From contig JAACJM010000052.1 of the NCBI GenBank assembly GCA_013368315.1, positions 310,001-374,000 of the forward strand: a stretch of 64,000 bases of DNA, given 5' to 3'. A program made the translations under genes and the position numbers. The notes beneath the pieces are model-generated. The model was not told the DNA's origin. It made no database searches and saw nothing but the letters and a program-made list of their open reading frames with translations. Source of the stretch: Tetrapyrgos nigripes. Lineage: Eukaryota; Basidiomycota; Agaricomycetes; Agaricales; Campanellaceae. Of the stretch, positions 23,781 through 35,279 are shown in pieces (within the stretch, counting starts at the first letter, position 1; every line of letters begins with the position of its first letter).

Positions 23781-25078
23781 ATGACGACTGCTGCAGCCAT
23801 TGTGTGGCTGCTAGTCTGTCAACTTCTCTTCGGTCATGCATCTGCATCTGCTCTGTCGTTCCCTCGCTCTCTATCAACTGGCATTGTCACTCCTTTCGTC
23901 CTTGCACCACGCGATATAGAAATCCGACCTCTTCCCGACGGTACTTCTCAAGTCGTTGATACATCAAAAAACCGAATTATCCCTCAAGGCCTTGCGACAG
24001 ATGGAAGTGGTTCTGGTTTTCAAGGACCTGCAATAATATGGATTATATACCTTTTGGCGTTGGGTGTTCCATTGGCTATTGCTGGTATTAGAGGATGGAG
24101 GTTTACTACGGGTGTTGCTCTTGCTTTGGCGGCCGCCGTTTGTGGTGCGTAACCGCTTGATTTCTTCACAGTATATAACTGAATCGCTGCCCTCTTTCCT
24201 TCAGCATGGGCCGCAATCATCAACTCAGTGAACGAAGTCGGTGTTTCTGACTTCGTCTTAATCCTTGTCATCTTGGCATTTTCTTTCCTTGGATTTATCA
24301 TGGGTATTTTCGAATTCGCTCGTGTAGGAGCTACAGGCATTCTTGGAGTTGTCGGTGGGCTGGCGTTCGGGATGCGTGTTGTCCTCCTCAAAGATGGTCT
24401 TCTTTTCTCGGCGAAAAGTCTTTATTTTCTCAACTGGATAATTGCCGGGTTCTTTGGAGCTGCGGGTGGGTTGACAATCATTTGGTGGCAACGGCTTGGC
24501 TTGGTGAGTTACCTTACCTACCCACATTTATTGATCATGCGGTTTCTCATTCCTTCCCATACTCTCAGCTCTTTGCATGTGCCTCGTCGGGAACATTCCT
24601 CACCGTCTTGGGTGTTGATTTGATTTTGTATGAACAATCGGGTCTGAGTCGGGGATTGCGGTTCCTATTCGACAGAAATAGCTCTCATATAGAGGTACAT
24701 GAATCTTTCAGCTAAATCTGGACTTATTTGTTGTACTGAACGGTCATTGTGCTATATAGGACATACTAGGAAATGGGTATCACCCCACCCTCATCACTGT
24801 CATCATGTTAGCAGTGTCAATGGGAGTTGTGTGAGTACTTACCAGTACATCATCCGCGTCCTATCCCAAATCTAATATCATTTCAACCGTCTTGCTTCAT
24901 CAGACCACTTCTAGCCCTCCTCCAACATCGCATCTTCCCACAACCATTCCGTAGAAAAACCGTAGAATCAGACGAAGAGCTCGCTATTGACGACCCAACT
25001 ACACAACTTCGAATGTTCTCCCCAGCATCTCGTCCAGCGACATTCTTCCTATCGAAAATGAGTCGTTTCAGCTTGTAG
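23781..25078 (+). CDS. Multi-TM protein with TM7S3/TM198-like (DUF4203) domain
   Basis: Predicted membrane protein. The start at 23781 gives a signal peptide (AAAIVWLLVCQLLFGHASA) and a luminal segment (DIEIRPLPDGTSQVVDTSKN). At least six hydrophobic helices follow: IIWIIYLLALGVPLAIAGI, FTTGVALALAAAVC, FVLILVILAFSFLGFIMGIF, ATGILGVVGGLAFGMRVVLL, FLNWIIAGFFGAAGGLTIIW and LITVIMLAVSMGVV. The tail is cytosolic and charged (RRKTVESDEELAIDDPTTQL). Introns are at 24145-24204, 24504-24568, 24695-24759 and 24831-24903. Stop is TAG at 25076-25078. The spacing of Gly-rich helices fits the TM7S3/TM198 superfamily (DUF4203) common in fungi. Molecular function is unknown. Confidence 0.85.
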
Positions 25079-25720
25079 TGAACAGTTGACCTTCTCGAGC
25101 CCTCGGCAATCTATCATTGTCTGCTATACTGCCCAACAACCATCTTCGCCACCAACATGATCTTTCCAAGACCTTTCTAAGGCTTGCTACAACGCTTCAT
25201 CGCATCGCCCTACGATGATCTTCATTTTCTCCGCTGCTGGTCACAGCCATAGAGGCCTTGTTCTTTTTTTCTTGTCCGCTGTCCTTTTTTTAGCACTATT
25301 GACCATATCCCCATCGCCGATTCTGGATTCGTTACGTTCAGTGTCGTTCCTTGGAATCTTCCTTCCTAGTCATCCTGATTCCTCTGCTACAGATGTAGTT
25401 TGTTTTCAAGTACATGCCTGTTCTGGAATTTAGTACATACCACTGTTGTCTGTTTTTTCTGCTTCGCTGTCAATATTTAACGTGTATTTGTACAAGAAAT
25501 CCAAGCAGCATTCGAGTATTCATCAGTTGATATCGATATCTTAGTCCTCTATGGGAGGACTCGTGGTGAGCAGAATGTATAATCTCAGGATCAGACTGGC
25601 GATCCACAATTGCAACATAGATGATACATATAGTCACACAAAGTAGCGTTACATACAGGAAAGACTAGTGGGTAGAAATACATAAATATGCTGGCAGTAG
25701 CACAAAGTGATTCTCGACCT
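25079..25720. other. Intergenic, convergent 3' flanks
   Basis: About 640 bases between the stops of the TM198-like gene (+) and an orphan membrane protein (-). One hydrophobic 72-codon frame (25215-25433, +) has no conserved motif and is probably untranslated 3' sequence. Confidence 0.4.
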
Positions 25721-27279
25721 TCACTGGGCGGCGACGGTGGATGAAGAGTCAGGATCACCACGGTGAGTTAGGCCTTTCTCTGCATCCTTTAGATCAATCC
25801 TCGCAGAGCCGTCATTCGATATCCAATCCGATTCTGAGTCTTCTTTTAATCGTGCAACAAAGCTGGCTCCAATCTGAGGCGGTAGGCGACTGCGCCCATA
25901 TACAGACGAGTGCGGCGCAAAGCCACTGAGAGACTGGCTACCAAGGGATTCATCATGCCCAGCTGCAAAGATCATAGTAGTGTCGAAGTTGCCTTCAGTA
26001 CGAGCTTCTGGAGTAGGTACAGCACTCCTTGATGACTTTTGGTAGGCAACCAGGAGAATGATTAACGTTAGATAGATTCCCTGTAAGAGAATTAGAGGAT
26101 TTATTCCATCAGAAGTTCTTTAGAGAGAAGACCTACAGCGATCTGAGGCAATATACATTCCAATATGCCATCCCCCAGGTCACCCATGAGATCTAGAGCA
26201 CTCAACATGGAAATTATCTGCTCTCCGTTAGTGCGATGAGTGTGTACTTGAATGAGAGAGGGAGCAACGCACCCAGTAAGCGATGTAAATGAGACCTGAT
26301 TCAACAAGGAGGATCAGGACCCTCTCAACCACAGGCTTGCTGCCGCTCTTCTTGTCTTCGATCGCAGACGCCACTTGCGTACAGTATTCCCTAGAGAGTA
26401 CAACACGTTAGATCAACATATAGTGCAATAGTGTTAAGAAAGAATTTACCATGCTCGAAAAGAGACCAGGCAAGTCGCAACCGCGTTGGTAACCAGTAGA
26501 GGAATGAACAGAATGAAGGAGATGAGCCCTTTGCGTTCCGAATGAGTACTCGCTTCAGATTTGATCGACAATACGCCGTCCACGAATGCTGCAGCTGTTG
26601 TCGGAACATATTTTAATGGACGGTTTTACTTAGTTTCTATCCCAGCGAAATTTAAGGAGAGGAAGGTCTTACCAATGCTTCCAATCATGCAAAGGATCAG
26701 CAAAGCCCGGACTTTGACATTGCGAGGGTAAAGAATATGGGCTCTCCAGACGACAACTCCATCACTGAGCAAGTACTGTCCAAATTGCCTACGTCAGACA
26801 CGTGACTTAAAGCAACAAAAAAAGATACACTCACATTAACACGACTCAGTACTACCAGTGCCTTATACAAGCGATCCCATTCCATGTAAGTTTCGGCGCC
26901 GGTCTCCAGAGTCTCAATTCTCATTAGGAATAACCGAACGTAGATCATCTCAATGACGGAAGCGCTGGAGAACATGATAACGGTCATTGCCAGTAGGAGC
27001 TGTCGGATTCGCGATTTGTTTAGGCTTTCTCGACTACAGCAGATAGTGCATGAGGACATGATGACGTTTCATACAGAAGATAGAGCTCTTACAGCAACAT
27101 ATAGCTTGTTGCCACGAAAAGAATTGCATAGGCTCCTGGATACAGTTAGTGTCTGATAAGGAAGCTGACAACGAAAAACTTGACTTCAACTCACCATAGA
27201 CCCCGACACCACAGGCCGTTTCCGTAAAAGTATGCCTGATGCTGGTAAAGTCAGTAGAGCTGAGGGTAGCTTGCACCAT
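25721..27279 (-). CDS. Agaricomycete seven-TM orphan membrane protein
   Basis: Receptor-like polytopic protein of a family expanded in mushroom genomes; no ligand or activity is known. Start at 27279: MVQATLSSTDFTSIRHTFTE, then ETACGVGVYG. Helices follow in separate exons: AILFVATSYMLL, LLLAMTVIMFSSASVIEMIY, LLSDGVVVWRAHILYPRNVK (the hallmark acidic-VVVWRA motif of the family), ALLILCMIGSI, GLISFILFIPLLVTNAVATC, VERVLILLVESGLIYIAYWI and GIYLTLIILLVAYQ. The C-terminal tail is about 120 residues, hydrophilic and Ser/Asp-rich, ending DSSSTVAAQ. Stop is TGA at 25721-25723. Exon joins in the N-terminal half are approximate. Confidence 0.75.
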
Positions 27280-28283
27280 GATGTTCAAGTCGGCTTAGGT
27301 CTATGACGGACACGAAAGGCGAGCTTTTAAACATTGAGTCAAGGGAGCATCAAGTCGGGGGTGTGTTGATCAAGTGGATTCCGAAGCGCTGGGGCTCCAG
27401 AGGACGCAAATTTGACGCAGCTACAAGAGTTATTTCCAGGTGTTCCTCCACCAAATACAGTAGTCTAAAAATTCTCATGGAGTGGGAATGAAGACAAGGA
27501 ACATCGTCCTTTGGAGTACGGTCAAAGGGCAGTGAGTTTGATGCTAGAGGAGGCACTGCCGCATAGAAGTGGTTTGAGTTTGATGTTGAGAGAAAGATGG
27601 TTAAATCTTTATACACCGCCAATTACTGGAAAATATCGAGCGGGATGTTAGATTCGACGATTATGGGCATTATAGAAGCAAGCACTCACCATTACCGTTC
27701 TCATATGACCCACGGAAACGTAGAACTAGAGAGTGACTGAGGAACCTAACTTGGACTCAAAATCGAATTGGCAAACGAACGCTGGATGGATAAATAACCT
27801 TGACAAAATCAATATGATGTCATTAGTCCAACACGCCTTCTAATACTACAAGCCATTATACTGCTATAACTGTCTCAATGTAAGCGACCGCAGGGATATT
27901 GATGATCGTGGTGTTCAGAGTAAAACCGCATCTTCTTCTCTGGAGTTCCCGTTGTATTATCGTTGACACCCAAAGCGGTGAAATAGTCGACCGCGTTTCT
28001 ATGTCGTTGTCCCTGTCCAGCCCTGGGTCCTCGAGGAACGAGGTCGACTCAGAGTTCCGGGCTGGAGTCCGGCCTTTGAAGAACGTGCGATGGGTGTGCC
28101 AGCCTCCGCCAGCTGGGCGCTGAGCGCTGATGTGCTACGTTGAATCATTGATCTGCGGGTTGGGATAAATGCCGAGGCACATTGATATCCCGGAGGCCGA
28201 CCGAGATAACCACAATTCTTCTGGCAGATCTTGGCTCCATCCGCCCACGCTAGTCCTTGCTAGTAGTCCTTCAACCCTATACT
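27280..28283. other. Intergenic
   Basis: About 1 kb with no supported gene. Plus-strand frames at 27303-27491 and 27899-28123 have no domain or exon partners. Confidence 0.35.
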
Positions 28284-30059
28284 TCACTTTGTAGCAGTTT
28301 CAAGCCCTGATGATTTCGACGGCCCCGGCACTGGTCCCAACTCGGCCCCTGCACCTTCACTAGCACCTGGCCCTGCACCCGTACTCGTCGTTGCATCAAT
28401 GCCCATCGTTGTCATAGCATAGCTAGACTCAGACTGATTCGTCGTCTTCCCGGCACTCGAACTACCGGCCGACTTACCAGGGGCAAAGTTGATTGCTGAA
28501 AGTCTTTGGGTAGCACCTGCTGCTGTTCCGCCTAGATTGTCTTCCCTGAATTGTTGGTCAGCAGAACGGACGTGGAGGATGATGCGTGTGGAAAGGATGC
28601 TGTGCATGACGCGTTGGAAGGTATTGAGGAGGTCGAGGAGTTCGGACTGTGGATGGGGTAGTGTCAGAATATCCTTGTGTAACGTGGCGAAGAAAAAGTT
28701 GGAGGTTACGCACAGGGCCTGCTACTAGAACTATGATGTTTCCAAGACTGATGACTTTACAAGGAGAATTAATGGGTATCCCAGTAAGCTGAAAGTAGCA
28801 ACATACCAAAAGTATAGACGAAATAAAATATCCCATCTCGATACAGAGTGACAATGAGCGGATTGCGGCTATGACGGAATTTCCTGAAGCCGACCCATAA
28901 CGTCAAGCCAAGCATAACTATGTTTTGAGCAGACGGTGAGCGAGCGTTAGAGATAATATAATGGACCAATGAATGACTCACCAGACTCGTAGAGAATGAG
29001 CAGTATGAAATCCACGAAAACAATTACACTACCCTCTGTAGGATAGCAACCAGTCACTGTCGGAAGTGGTGGTGGACCATCTGGTATACGATTTGATGAG
29101 AAAGCTGAGTAGTTCCAGTAAGACTCACGACTTACATCGAAGGGATTCCAGAAATAGTCCTACCGTGACAGCACACGGAATCGTGACAGCCTTGCAAAAT
29201 CGTTCGAGATCAGGCCCAGGCTGTAAAATTACGGGTGCGCAGATGGAACTCACGACCATTAAACCAATTAACCCAAAGTAAATGCGTTTGTCTACGCCCC
29301 AAAGTGCAACTGTGCGTTTCATGAGGATGGCTGTATCGAGGGATGTGAGTCAGAAGATTACGACGAGTACAACGTCAATCACCTTCAGCGACGACGATGC
29401 CGAATAACGTGAACCCTGGAAGAGAATCCGTCAGAAGGTCTCCATATCTCCAGTATACGGATGAGTATTTACAGGACGCTACAGCGTATATTGGTTGACA
29501 TCGCTAAAAAGTGCAACAATGAGAACACAGAATTTAGCTAAGCAGATTGACTCAACTGAAAGAGGAACATTGGGTGCGAGAGCATCTAGTAGAGCGCGTC
29601 AGCTGGCAAGACGATCCACAGTTGCTTATAACGCTTACAGTACATGACGAGAGGCACGTCAAAGAATGGCGGAAAACGAGAAAGGATGTACAGGATCTTG
29701 ACGCTTCCCCAATGCCCTTTCCAGACCAGTCTGATCTGGAACAAGGACATTTTTTCAGTCTGCATATCCACAGCGGCTGGCGTTGGACGCACCTCCCGTT
29801 CCAATGTCAAAAGATAGTCCCAAACCTGACATGGCTTGTCAAAAAAGGTCAGAATATGGACACAGCGTCTGCCTACCAAAATTGTGATACTGGCGACTAA
29901 AAATGGGCCTCTTGTTGAGATTTGGTTGATGTAATATCAGGAAAGGCTCACCGTTCGCGTACTTTTTCCAGAAAATCGTCAGCCTGAGCAAAGACCTGCA
30001 ACTTGACATACCTTGACCGCCTGCAACAACCGTGCTGCATGCACATCCGCATCGCTCAT
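28284..30059 (-). CDS. DUF6533 multi-TM membrane protein
   Basis: Basidiomycete integral membrane protein with an N-terminal DUF6533 module; function unknown. Start at 30059: MSDADVHAARLLQAVK. Downstream exons read ASITILVGRRCVHILTFFDK, VWDYLLTLEREV (the DUF6533 signature WDYLLTL-E), then after an intron with GTGCGT donor, IRLVWKGHWGSVKILYILSR and FPPFFDVPLVMY. Later helices are IYFGLIGLMVVSSICAPVIL, VIVFVDFILLILYE, LGLTLWVGFRKFRHSRNPLI, TLYRDGIFYFVYTFGMLLL and SLGNIIVLVAGPVRNLQLFL. A hydrophilic Gly/Ser/Pro-rich tail runs to a TGA stop at 28284-28286. Several short exons between about 29340 and 29520 were not resolved. Confidence 0.75.
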
Positions 30060-30594
30060 CTTAAAAGTCGTTTCCGTTGGGATCCTAGGTCAGATAGAAA
30101 GCATCAAGGATTCAAAGGGCCAAGGACTGTAGTTCTAGGTTCCATAACATTGGCACCCGCTTATTCGCTTATTCATCGTGTGCCTCGCTGTCAGGCTAAT
30201 GTATGAGGCTGCAGCCAGGGCCCAGCTCTGGTCCGGTTTTGGCAGGAGGTGCTTACAAACGTCGCGTCTGGCGGCCACAACCATCCAACGACCGCGACTC
30301 GCTCCTGTGGTCTGTGGGCTTGTATTTGCCCTTTTCCAGACCAATAAGAAACCAATAGACCGGCACGACCTTATTTGAGCCTGTTCCGCAGCATTGACCG
30401 TCATTTTTGCGTTCACTGATGTACAAGAACTTTGAGGCCAGCGCTTGCAGGACACGTCGACGCGACTTATATAAACCTCGTAATTGAGTAGAGGCTGGGG
30501 CTAGAATCTGCCGAAGCCTCAAGACCTTTAGGCTTTTATCACATCTGACCAACGCGGCACGGCTTGTTCGCAAACCTCCAACGGCCCATCCGTC
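30060..30594. other. Divergent promoter region
   Basis: About 530 bases between the DUF6533 gene start (-) and the KDSR start (+). No coding frame is supported. It includes a TATA-like site at 30467-30475. Confidence 0.4.
30467..30475 (+). promoter_or_regulatory. TATA-like element upstream of KDSR gene
   Basis: TTATATAAA lies about 120 bases before the ATG at 30595, in the usual core-promoter range. Prediction is by sequence and position only. Confidence 0.4.
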
Positions 30595-31820
30595 ATGTTC
30601 TTCTCCAAGTCTTGGAATCCGGATGGAAAGGTAAGTACCTGTAGCTCTGTCTTGGCTTTTGCTTTCTCAGAAGGATACAGCATGTATATGTGACTGGAGG
30701 GAGCACTGGTCTCGGTCTCTCTGTCTCAATCCTCCTTGTCAAAAAGGGCGCGCACGTGTCCATCGTTGCTCGAAACCAAGAAAAACTTGACAAAGCTCTG
30801 GAAACTTTAGAGGTATGCCAAGCCTTTGGTTCTCCTTCGAGCAACTAACATTGCTGCAATGTTGACCCATTTAGGAACACCGTACTTCTCCATCCCAAAA
30901 AATTCTCGCATACTCTTACTCTCTGCTCAGTGCAGAGGATTCTGAAAAGGCGTATAAAGCTGTTTGTGCAGGACACGATGGACGCGCTCCAGACGCGGTC
31001 TTCAACTGTGCTGGCGCGTCAAAGCCAATGTTTTTCGTGGAAATGACCAAGGAGGATCTCGAGCAGGGGATGGCGAATTCGTTTTGGATTGAGGCTTGGA
31101 CTGCTTGGGTGTGTCTACTTCATCTATGCTTATGCTCTCGCAATAACCCTCTGGAATCACAGATTGCAGCAAAAGAAATGGTTCGTCAAGGCGTCAAAGG
31201 CAAAATTGTCTTCGTCTCATCGACTTTGGGATACATGACCTTTGTCGGTTGGGCCAACTACGCACCGGGAAGGCATGCTCTTCGCGGTTTGGGCGACACT
31301 TTGGCATCTGAACTGCGTTTGTATGATATTGGAGTGCACACGTTCTTCCCTCCGACGATGGTCACGGCTAGTTATGTCGAGGAGAACAAAACCAAGCCAG
31401 AAATCACAAAGGCAATTGAAGGAACAGACGACGGATTGACCTCCGAGCAGGCTGCCGCTGTTCTGCTGAGAGGCGAGTTTTCTGAGTCTGGTTGGTTTGA
31501 AAGTCCAAGTCATTGCTAACCTTTCCCTCATGATTCAGGCGTCGAGAAAGGCCAATCACATATCACAGGAGATTGGATCACGTCCTCATTCCGTGCTTCA
31601 ACGAGAGGTGCGACACCTATGAATAACTGGGTTATTGATTCACTATGGAACTTCTTCGCCCTGGTGCGTGCTTTCAATCTTTCCTGCGTGTCCTTTTTAG
31701 CTGAAATCATCGTTGCCTCAGTTTGCCATTCCAATCTGGCGTAGGACAGTCGAGTACCAGATTGATGCGCATAAGGCCGACCATATGGAACATCTGCGTA
31801 AAATCGGGTTCCTTCACTGA
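30595..31820 (+). CDS. 3-ketodihydrosphingosine reductase (KDSR/Tsc10-type SDR)
   Basis: NADPH-dependent ER enzyme reducing 3-ketodihydrosphingosine to dihydrosphingosine in sphingolipid synthesis. Exons: MFFSKSWNPDGK (30595-30630), then HVYVTGGSTGLGLSVSILLV with the TGxxxGxG cofactor loop, VSIVARNQEKLDKALETLE, DAVFNCAGASKPMFFVEMTK (the SDR NAG-like motif) and KIVFVSSTLGYMTFVGWANY with catalytic Ser and Tyr. YAPGRHALRGLGDTLASELR follows, then a membrane-anchoring C-terminal region (NNWVIDSLWNFFALFAIPIW) and HMEHLRKIGFLH. Stop is TGA at 31818-31820. Oddities: the catalytic YxxxK reads Y-A-P-G-R, with Arg (AGG) for Lys. The intron at 31473-31538 has a GC donor (GCGAGT) and an AG acceptor. The family assignment is firm; activity needs caution because of the Lys-to-Arg change. 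Confidence 0.9.
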
Positions 31821-31953
31821 TTGGAATTTTGTTTCTTGTCGTGTTCTGGACTCTTTCTCTGTCTTCTCTAGTATGTTAGATGGATTAATATGATACCATT
31901 GGCGCTCCTAATGATACAGATAACCATAAAATACAAGAACACCCTTACATCCG

Positions 31954-32927
31954 TCAAGCCTTCAGTTTCTTCTTGACCTCCTCCAACATGTTTTGTGCCT
32001 CTGTCAAAGATAATAATCAGCAAGGGTCTAGATAGGCACAATCAAAGGACACATACCTGTTTTGACTTTGCCTTCACTCAACCCAACAGCGTTTTCCAAT
32101 GCCTCTTCGATGCCTTCCAGCGTGTTTTTCTTTCCTTCCTCCCTCTTGTTTTCATCAACATCAGACATGGCCTCCTCGTCATTTGCTAATGTCATGGCCT
32201 CTGCCAGTCTGACCCATCCTTTCCCCCACCTTTCTTCCAGCTCAGTTGCTTTATAAGCATCCTGTAACGCCTTCGGCCTCAACTTCTTCCTCTCCTCCAC
32301 CGGCGGCTCTCCGGACTGTATCAGCTTCACATACGCCAACGCCCTATTCGCATGCAACACACCCGACTTGGGCGCCAACTCGATAGCTCTCGTATACGCC
32401 TCAATCGCCTCAGCATACATATTCTCCGCAAACGCCTGATTTCCCTTCTTCTTCTCTTCCTCCGCTTCAGCTGAAGGTAATGCGCTATTAGGAGCATAAG
32501 CGTGCGATGCATGCGCTGCGATTATTCGGCGTAAACCTTGTGGATCTGCACCACGGAGTGTTTCGACGACTTGGCCTGTTTTTGCGTTGGGGTCTTCGGA
32601 GGTAGGTTTAATGACTATGAAGGTTGGCATGGCGGAGATTTGGTATTTGGCTGCGATGGGTTTGGTACCGGGGCCATCGACGTCGATGCGGAGGAAGTGG
32701 GTGAAGGGGTATTGTGAGGCAAAGGAGGAGTAGATTGGGGCGATTTGCTGTGGATTGTCATTATGCGTAAGTTACAGTAATTTGGGTTATGTTTTGGTAC
32801 ATACCTTACAAGGTCCACACCACTGCGCGTGAAAATCGACTATGACGGTTTCTCCGGCTGCTTTCGCGGCTCTAAGGGTTGTGTTCCATTCGGAGACGGA
32901 GGATATCTCGATAGGTGCTTTAGACAT
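31954..32927 (-). CDS. Thioredoxin-TPR fusion protein
   Basis: N-terminal thioredoxin domain followed by tetratricopeptide repeats, probably a redox-active co-chaperone-like protein. Start at 32927: MSKAPIEISSVSEWNTTLRA, then ETVIVDFHAQWCGPCK with the WCGPC redox centre. After an intron (about 32746-32803) come SSFASQYPFTHFLRIDVDG and YQISAMPTFIVIK with the cis-Pro loop. The TPR region has GNQAFAENMYAEAIEAYTRA, ELAPKSGVLHANRALAYVK and ATELEERWGKGWVRLAEAM. The end, EAQNMLEEVKKKLKA, follows a last intron at about 31995-32055. Stop is TGA at 31954-31956. The frame stays open upstream to 32975 with MRSSVFPRYFSASTDTMSKA, a basic Ser/Arg leader that could be a mitochondrial presequence. Confidence 0.9.
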
Positions 32928-34016
32928 GGTGTCAGTACTTGCAGAAAAGTAACGTGGGAAAACCGAGCTGCGCAATTTAGGGGACTGGAGAAAAGGTCGA
33001 GAAGGTGCTGGAAGGTCTCTGAAGCTGTTGAGGAGAACATAAGTCAGGACCGTATATATGGTGTTACCGAGAACAGACTGACCAAGAAGGTCATGTCAAG
33101 GATGGGTACGTCTCTGTAAGCCCGAAAATCACTCGGTAAGCAAATGTCAGAAATTTTACTCAGGGTGCACGTACTTCTCCACCTCTGGCATTGTTATGGC
33201 GAATGCATATGCTGACTAGGCTAGGTACTTCCATTTCTCTGCGTTCAGAGGAATGCATTGTCTCGTCTTCTGCGTCCCGAATCTGTTTTGGACTTTGTTA
33301 TGTTGAGCGTTTATACGAAGGCCTTCCTTCCCGGTTCCAGGTGGACGTTATCTGATCCTTTTCGGCATGTCTAGGTTTCTTGAGGGATCCAGACCAAGAA
33401 AGACAGAAAAAGACGCTCCGGGAGGCTCCGAATGCAAGTTGAGGAAAGGACGAGGAACGGTGATGTCATGCCGGTCATTCGGTTCATTCTGTAACCGTCG
33501 ACTTCGTTCAACGTCAGAAACAAGCTCTTCTTTTCTCAAAACACAAGGATGCAAATGACGCGTCTACTCCTCTCATTTGATTGATCTTTTGTCTTCGAAA
33601 AACTCTCATCTCCTCAAAAGTCGCGGTTCAAATTGGTATCAGATTCGTCGACCTTTCAAATTTCAATCACAGCCGTCACGCTGCGTTCTGGGTCTTGAAT
33701 CTTGATGCGATGCGTCAACGCCTTGCGGCCCTTGCCTCTACCATTCTTAGGTTCGACAGCAAAATCGGGTTTCCGCCTCTCTCCGGACGGAACTTTTTTG
33801 ACCTCAATGCGGAGACAGCACCAACTTGGCACCAGCCTTTTTCACATGCTTCAAATAAGTCCGCTCATAGGGGCTCCTCTTATAGTTCACCATTCCTTAG
33901 TCTCATGCTTTTCTGTTTTCTCCCTACTGCACCCCTAGAACGAGCTCTTTTAGTCTCTTCATCACGGCGGCTCAAGGACTTGTACTTTCTATCCTTGCCC
34001 TAATTCTCGCATCACA
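32928..34016. other. Divergent intergenic region
   Basis: About 1.1 kb between the thioredoxin-TPR gene (-) and the carrier gene (+). Open frames at 33367-33558 and 33581-34003 look like chance frames in a CT-rich leader; no domain is seen. Confidence 0.35.
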
Positions 34017-35279
34017 ATGTCTCGGAACGCAAACAAGAAACCCGTAGGATTCGCTGTCCATATCACTGCTGGTGGTATAGCTGGTGCCTGTGAAGCAGTA
34101 CGCTTAACACTTCTATGATATAACCGTCATTCCTCATCATCGTCTTAGCTGGTCTGCCAACCCCTAGACACTATCAAAGTCCGAATGCAACTGTCGAGAT
34201 CTGGACGTTTACCAGGAGTATGTTTAGTTTTTGTTTCTCTGACCCTTTACGCTGACTCGCATATCGCGTTTGTGTAGACAAAACCCCGAGGGTTCTTCGC
34301 GACAGGTGCATATATCGTCAGACGAGAAACCCCTTTGGCGTTATACAAAGGTCTCGGTGCCGTCCTGTCTGGTATCGTCCCCAAGATGGGCATTCGTTTC
34401 GCCAGTTTCGAAGCGTACAAGGGTTGGCTAGCAGATCAGGAGACTGGGAAGACGAGTGTTGGGAATATCTTTATAGGTCAATCTCACAGTACACCACTCT
34501 GCCGCGATTTGCTCACTGACGTCTCGATACAGCGGGTCTGGGAGCTGGTACCACCGAAGCCGTCATGGTTGTCAATCCTATGGAAGTTGTCAAAATCCGA
34601 TTACAAGCACAACAACATTCGCTCGCCGACCCACTGGAGGTGCCAAGATATCGTAATGCGGGACATGCGGTGTTTACAATTGTTCGAGAAGAAGGGTTCT
34701 CAACGTTGTATCGCGGGGTATCGCTTACTGCTCTTAGACAGGCTACCAATCAAGGTGCGTACGCGTGAAGCTTTCCCTGAAGCCTAATTTCTGACTTGTG
34801 CGTCCAGGTGCCAACTTTACTGTATACCAAGAAGTCAAGAAACTTGCTCAAAGCCTTCAGCCTGAGCTGAAGGAGCTACCTTCATACCAGCATATGTTGA
34901 TTGGGCTTTTATCCGGTGCAGCAGGCCCATTATCCAATGCTCCTATCGACACAATTAAAACGCGTATGTATATTGCTTCTGCATCTGTTCTGACTGCTAA
35001 ATGTTCATTCCGTCTCCTAATCCCTTACTTGCATACTCTTATACAGGTCTCCAAAAAACAGCCGCTACTCCCGGAACCTCCGCTTTCAAACGAATCGTTG
35101 CCATCGCAGAAGACATGTGGAGACAAGAAGGTGTTAGGTCGTTTTATAAAGGGATCACACCGAGGATATTACGAGTCGCGCCTGGACAGGCGATTGTGTT
35201 TGCGGTGTATGAGAGGATTAGTGGGCTCATTGAGAAGATTCAGATGAGTGAGGGAGATGATGGTAGGTTTTCTGAGTAA
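34017..35279 (+). CDS. Mitochondrial succinate/fumarate carrier (Sfc1/Acr1 type)
   Basis: Mitochondrial carrier (SLC25) family. The closest recognised type is the yeast succinate-fumarate antiporter Sfc1, which links cytosolic succinate from the glyoxylate cycle to mitochondrial fumarate. Start at 34017: MSRNANKKPVGFAVHITAGG. Three carrier repeats are seen with PX[D/E]XX[K/R] signatures: CQPLDTIKVRMQLSRSGRLP, VNPMEVVKIRLQAQQHSLAD and APIDTIKTRLQKTAATPGTS. FFATGAYIVRRETPLALYKG and LGAVLSGIVPKMGIRFASFE are typical of Sfc1. Five introns of 50-75 nt interrupt the frame (for example after GACEA, after GRLPG and after NIFIA). Stop is TAA at 35277-35279. Other dicarboxylate or citrate carriers are less likely because of the RETPLALYKGLGAV motif. 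Confidence 0.9.
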
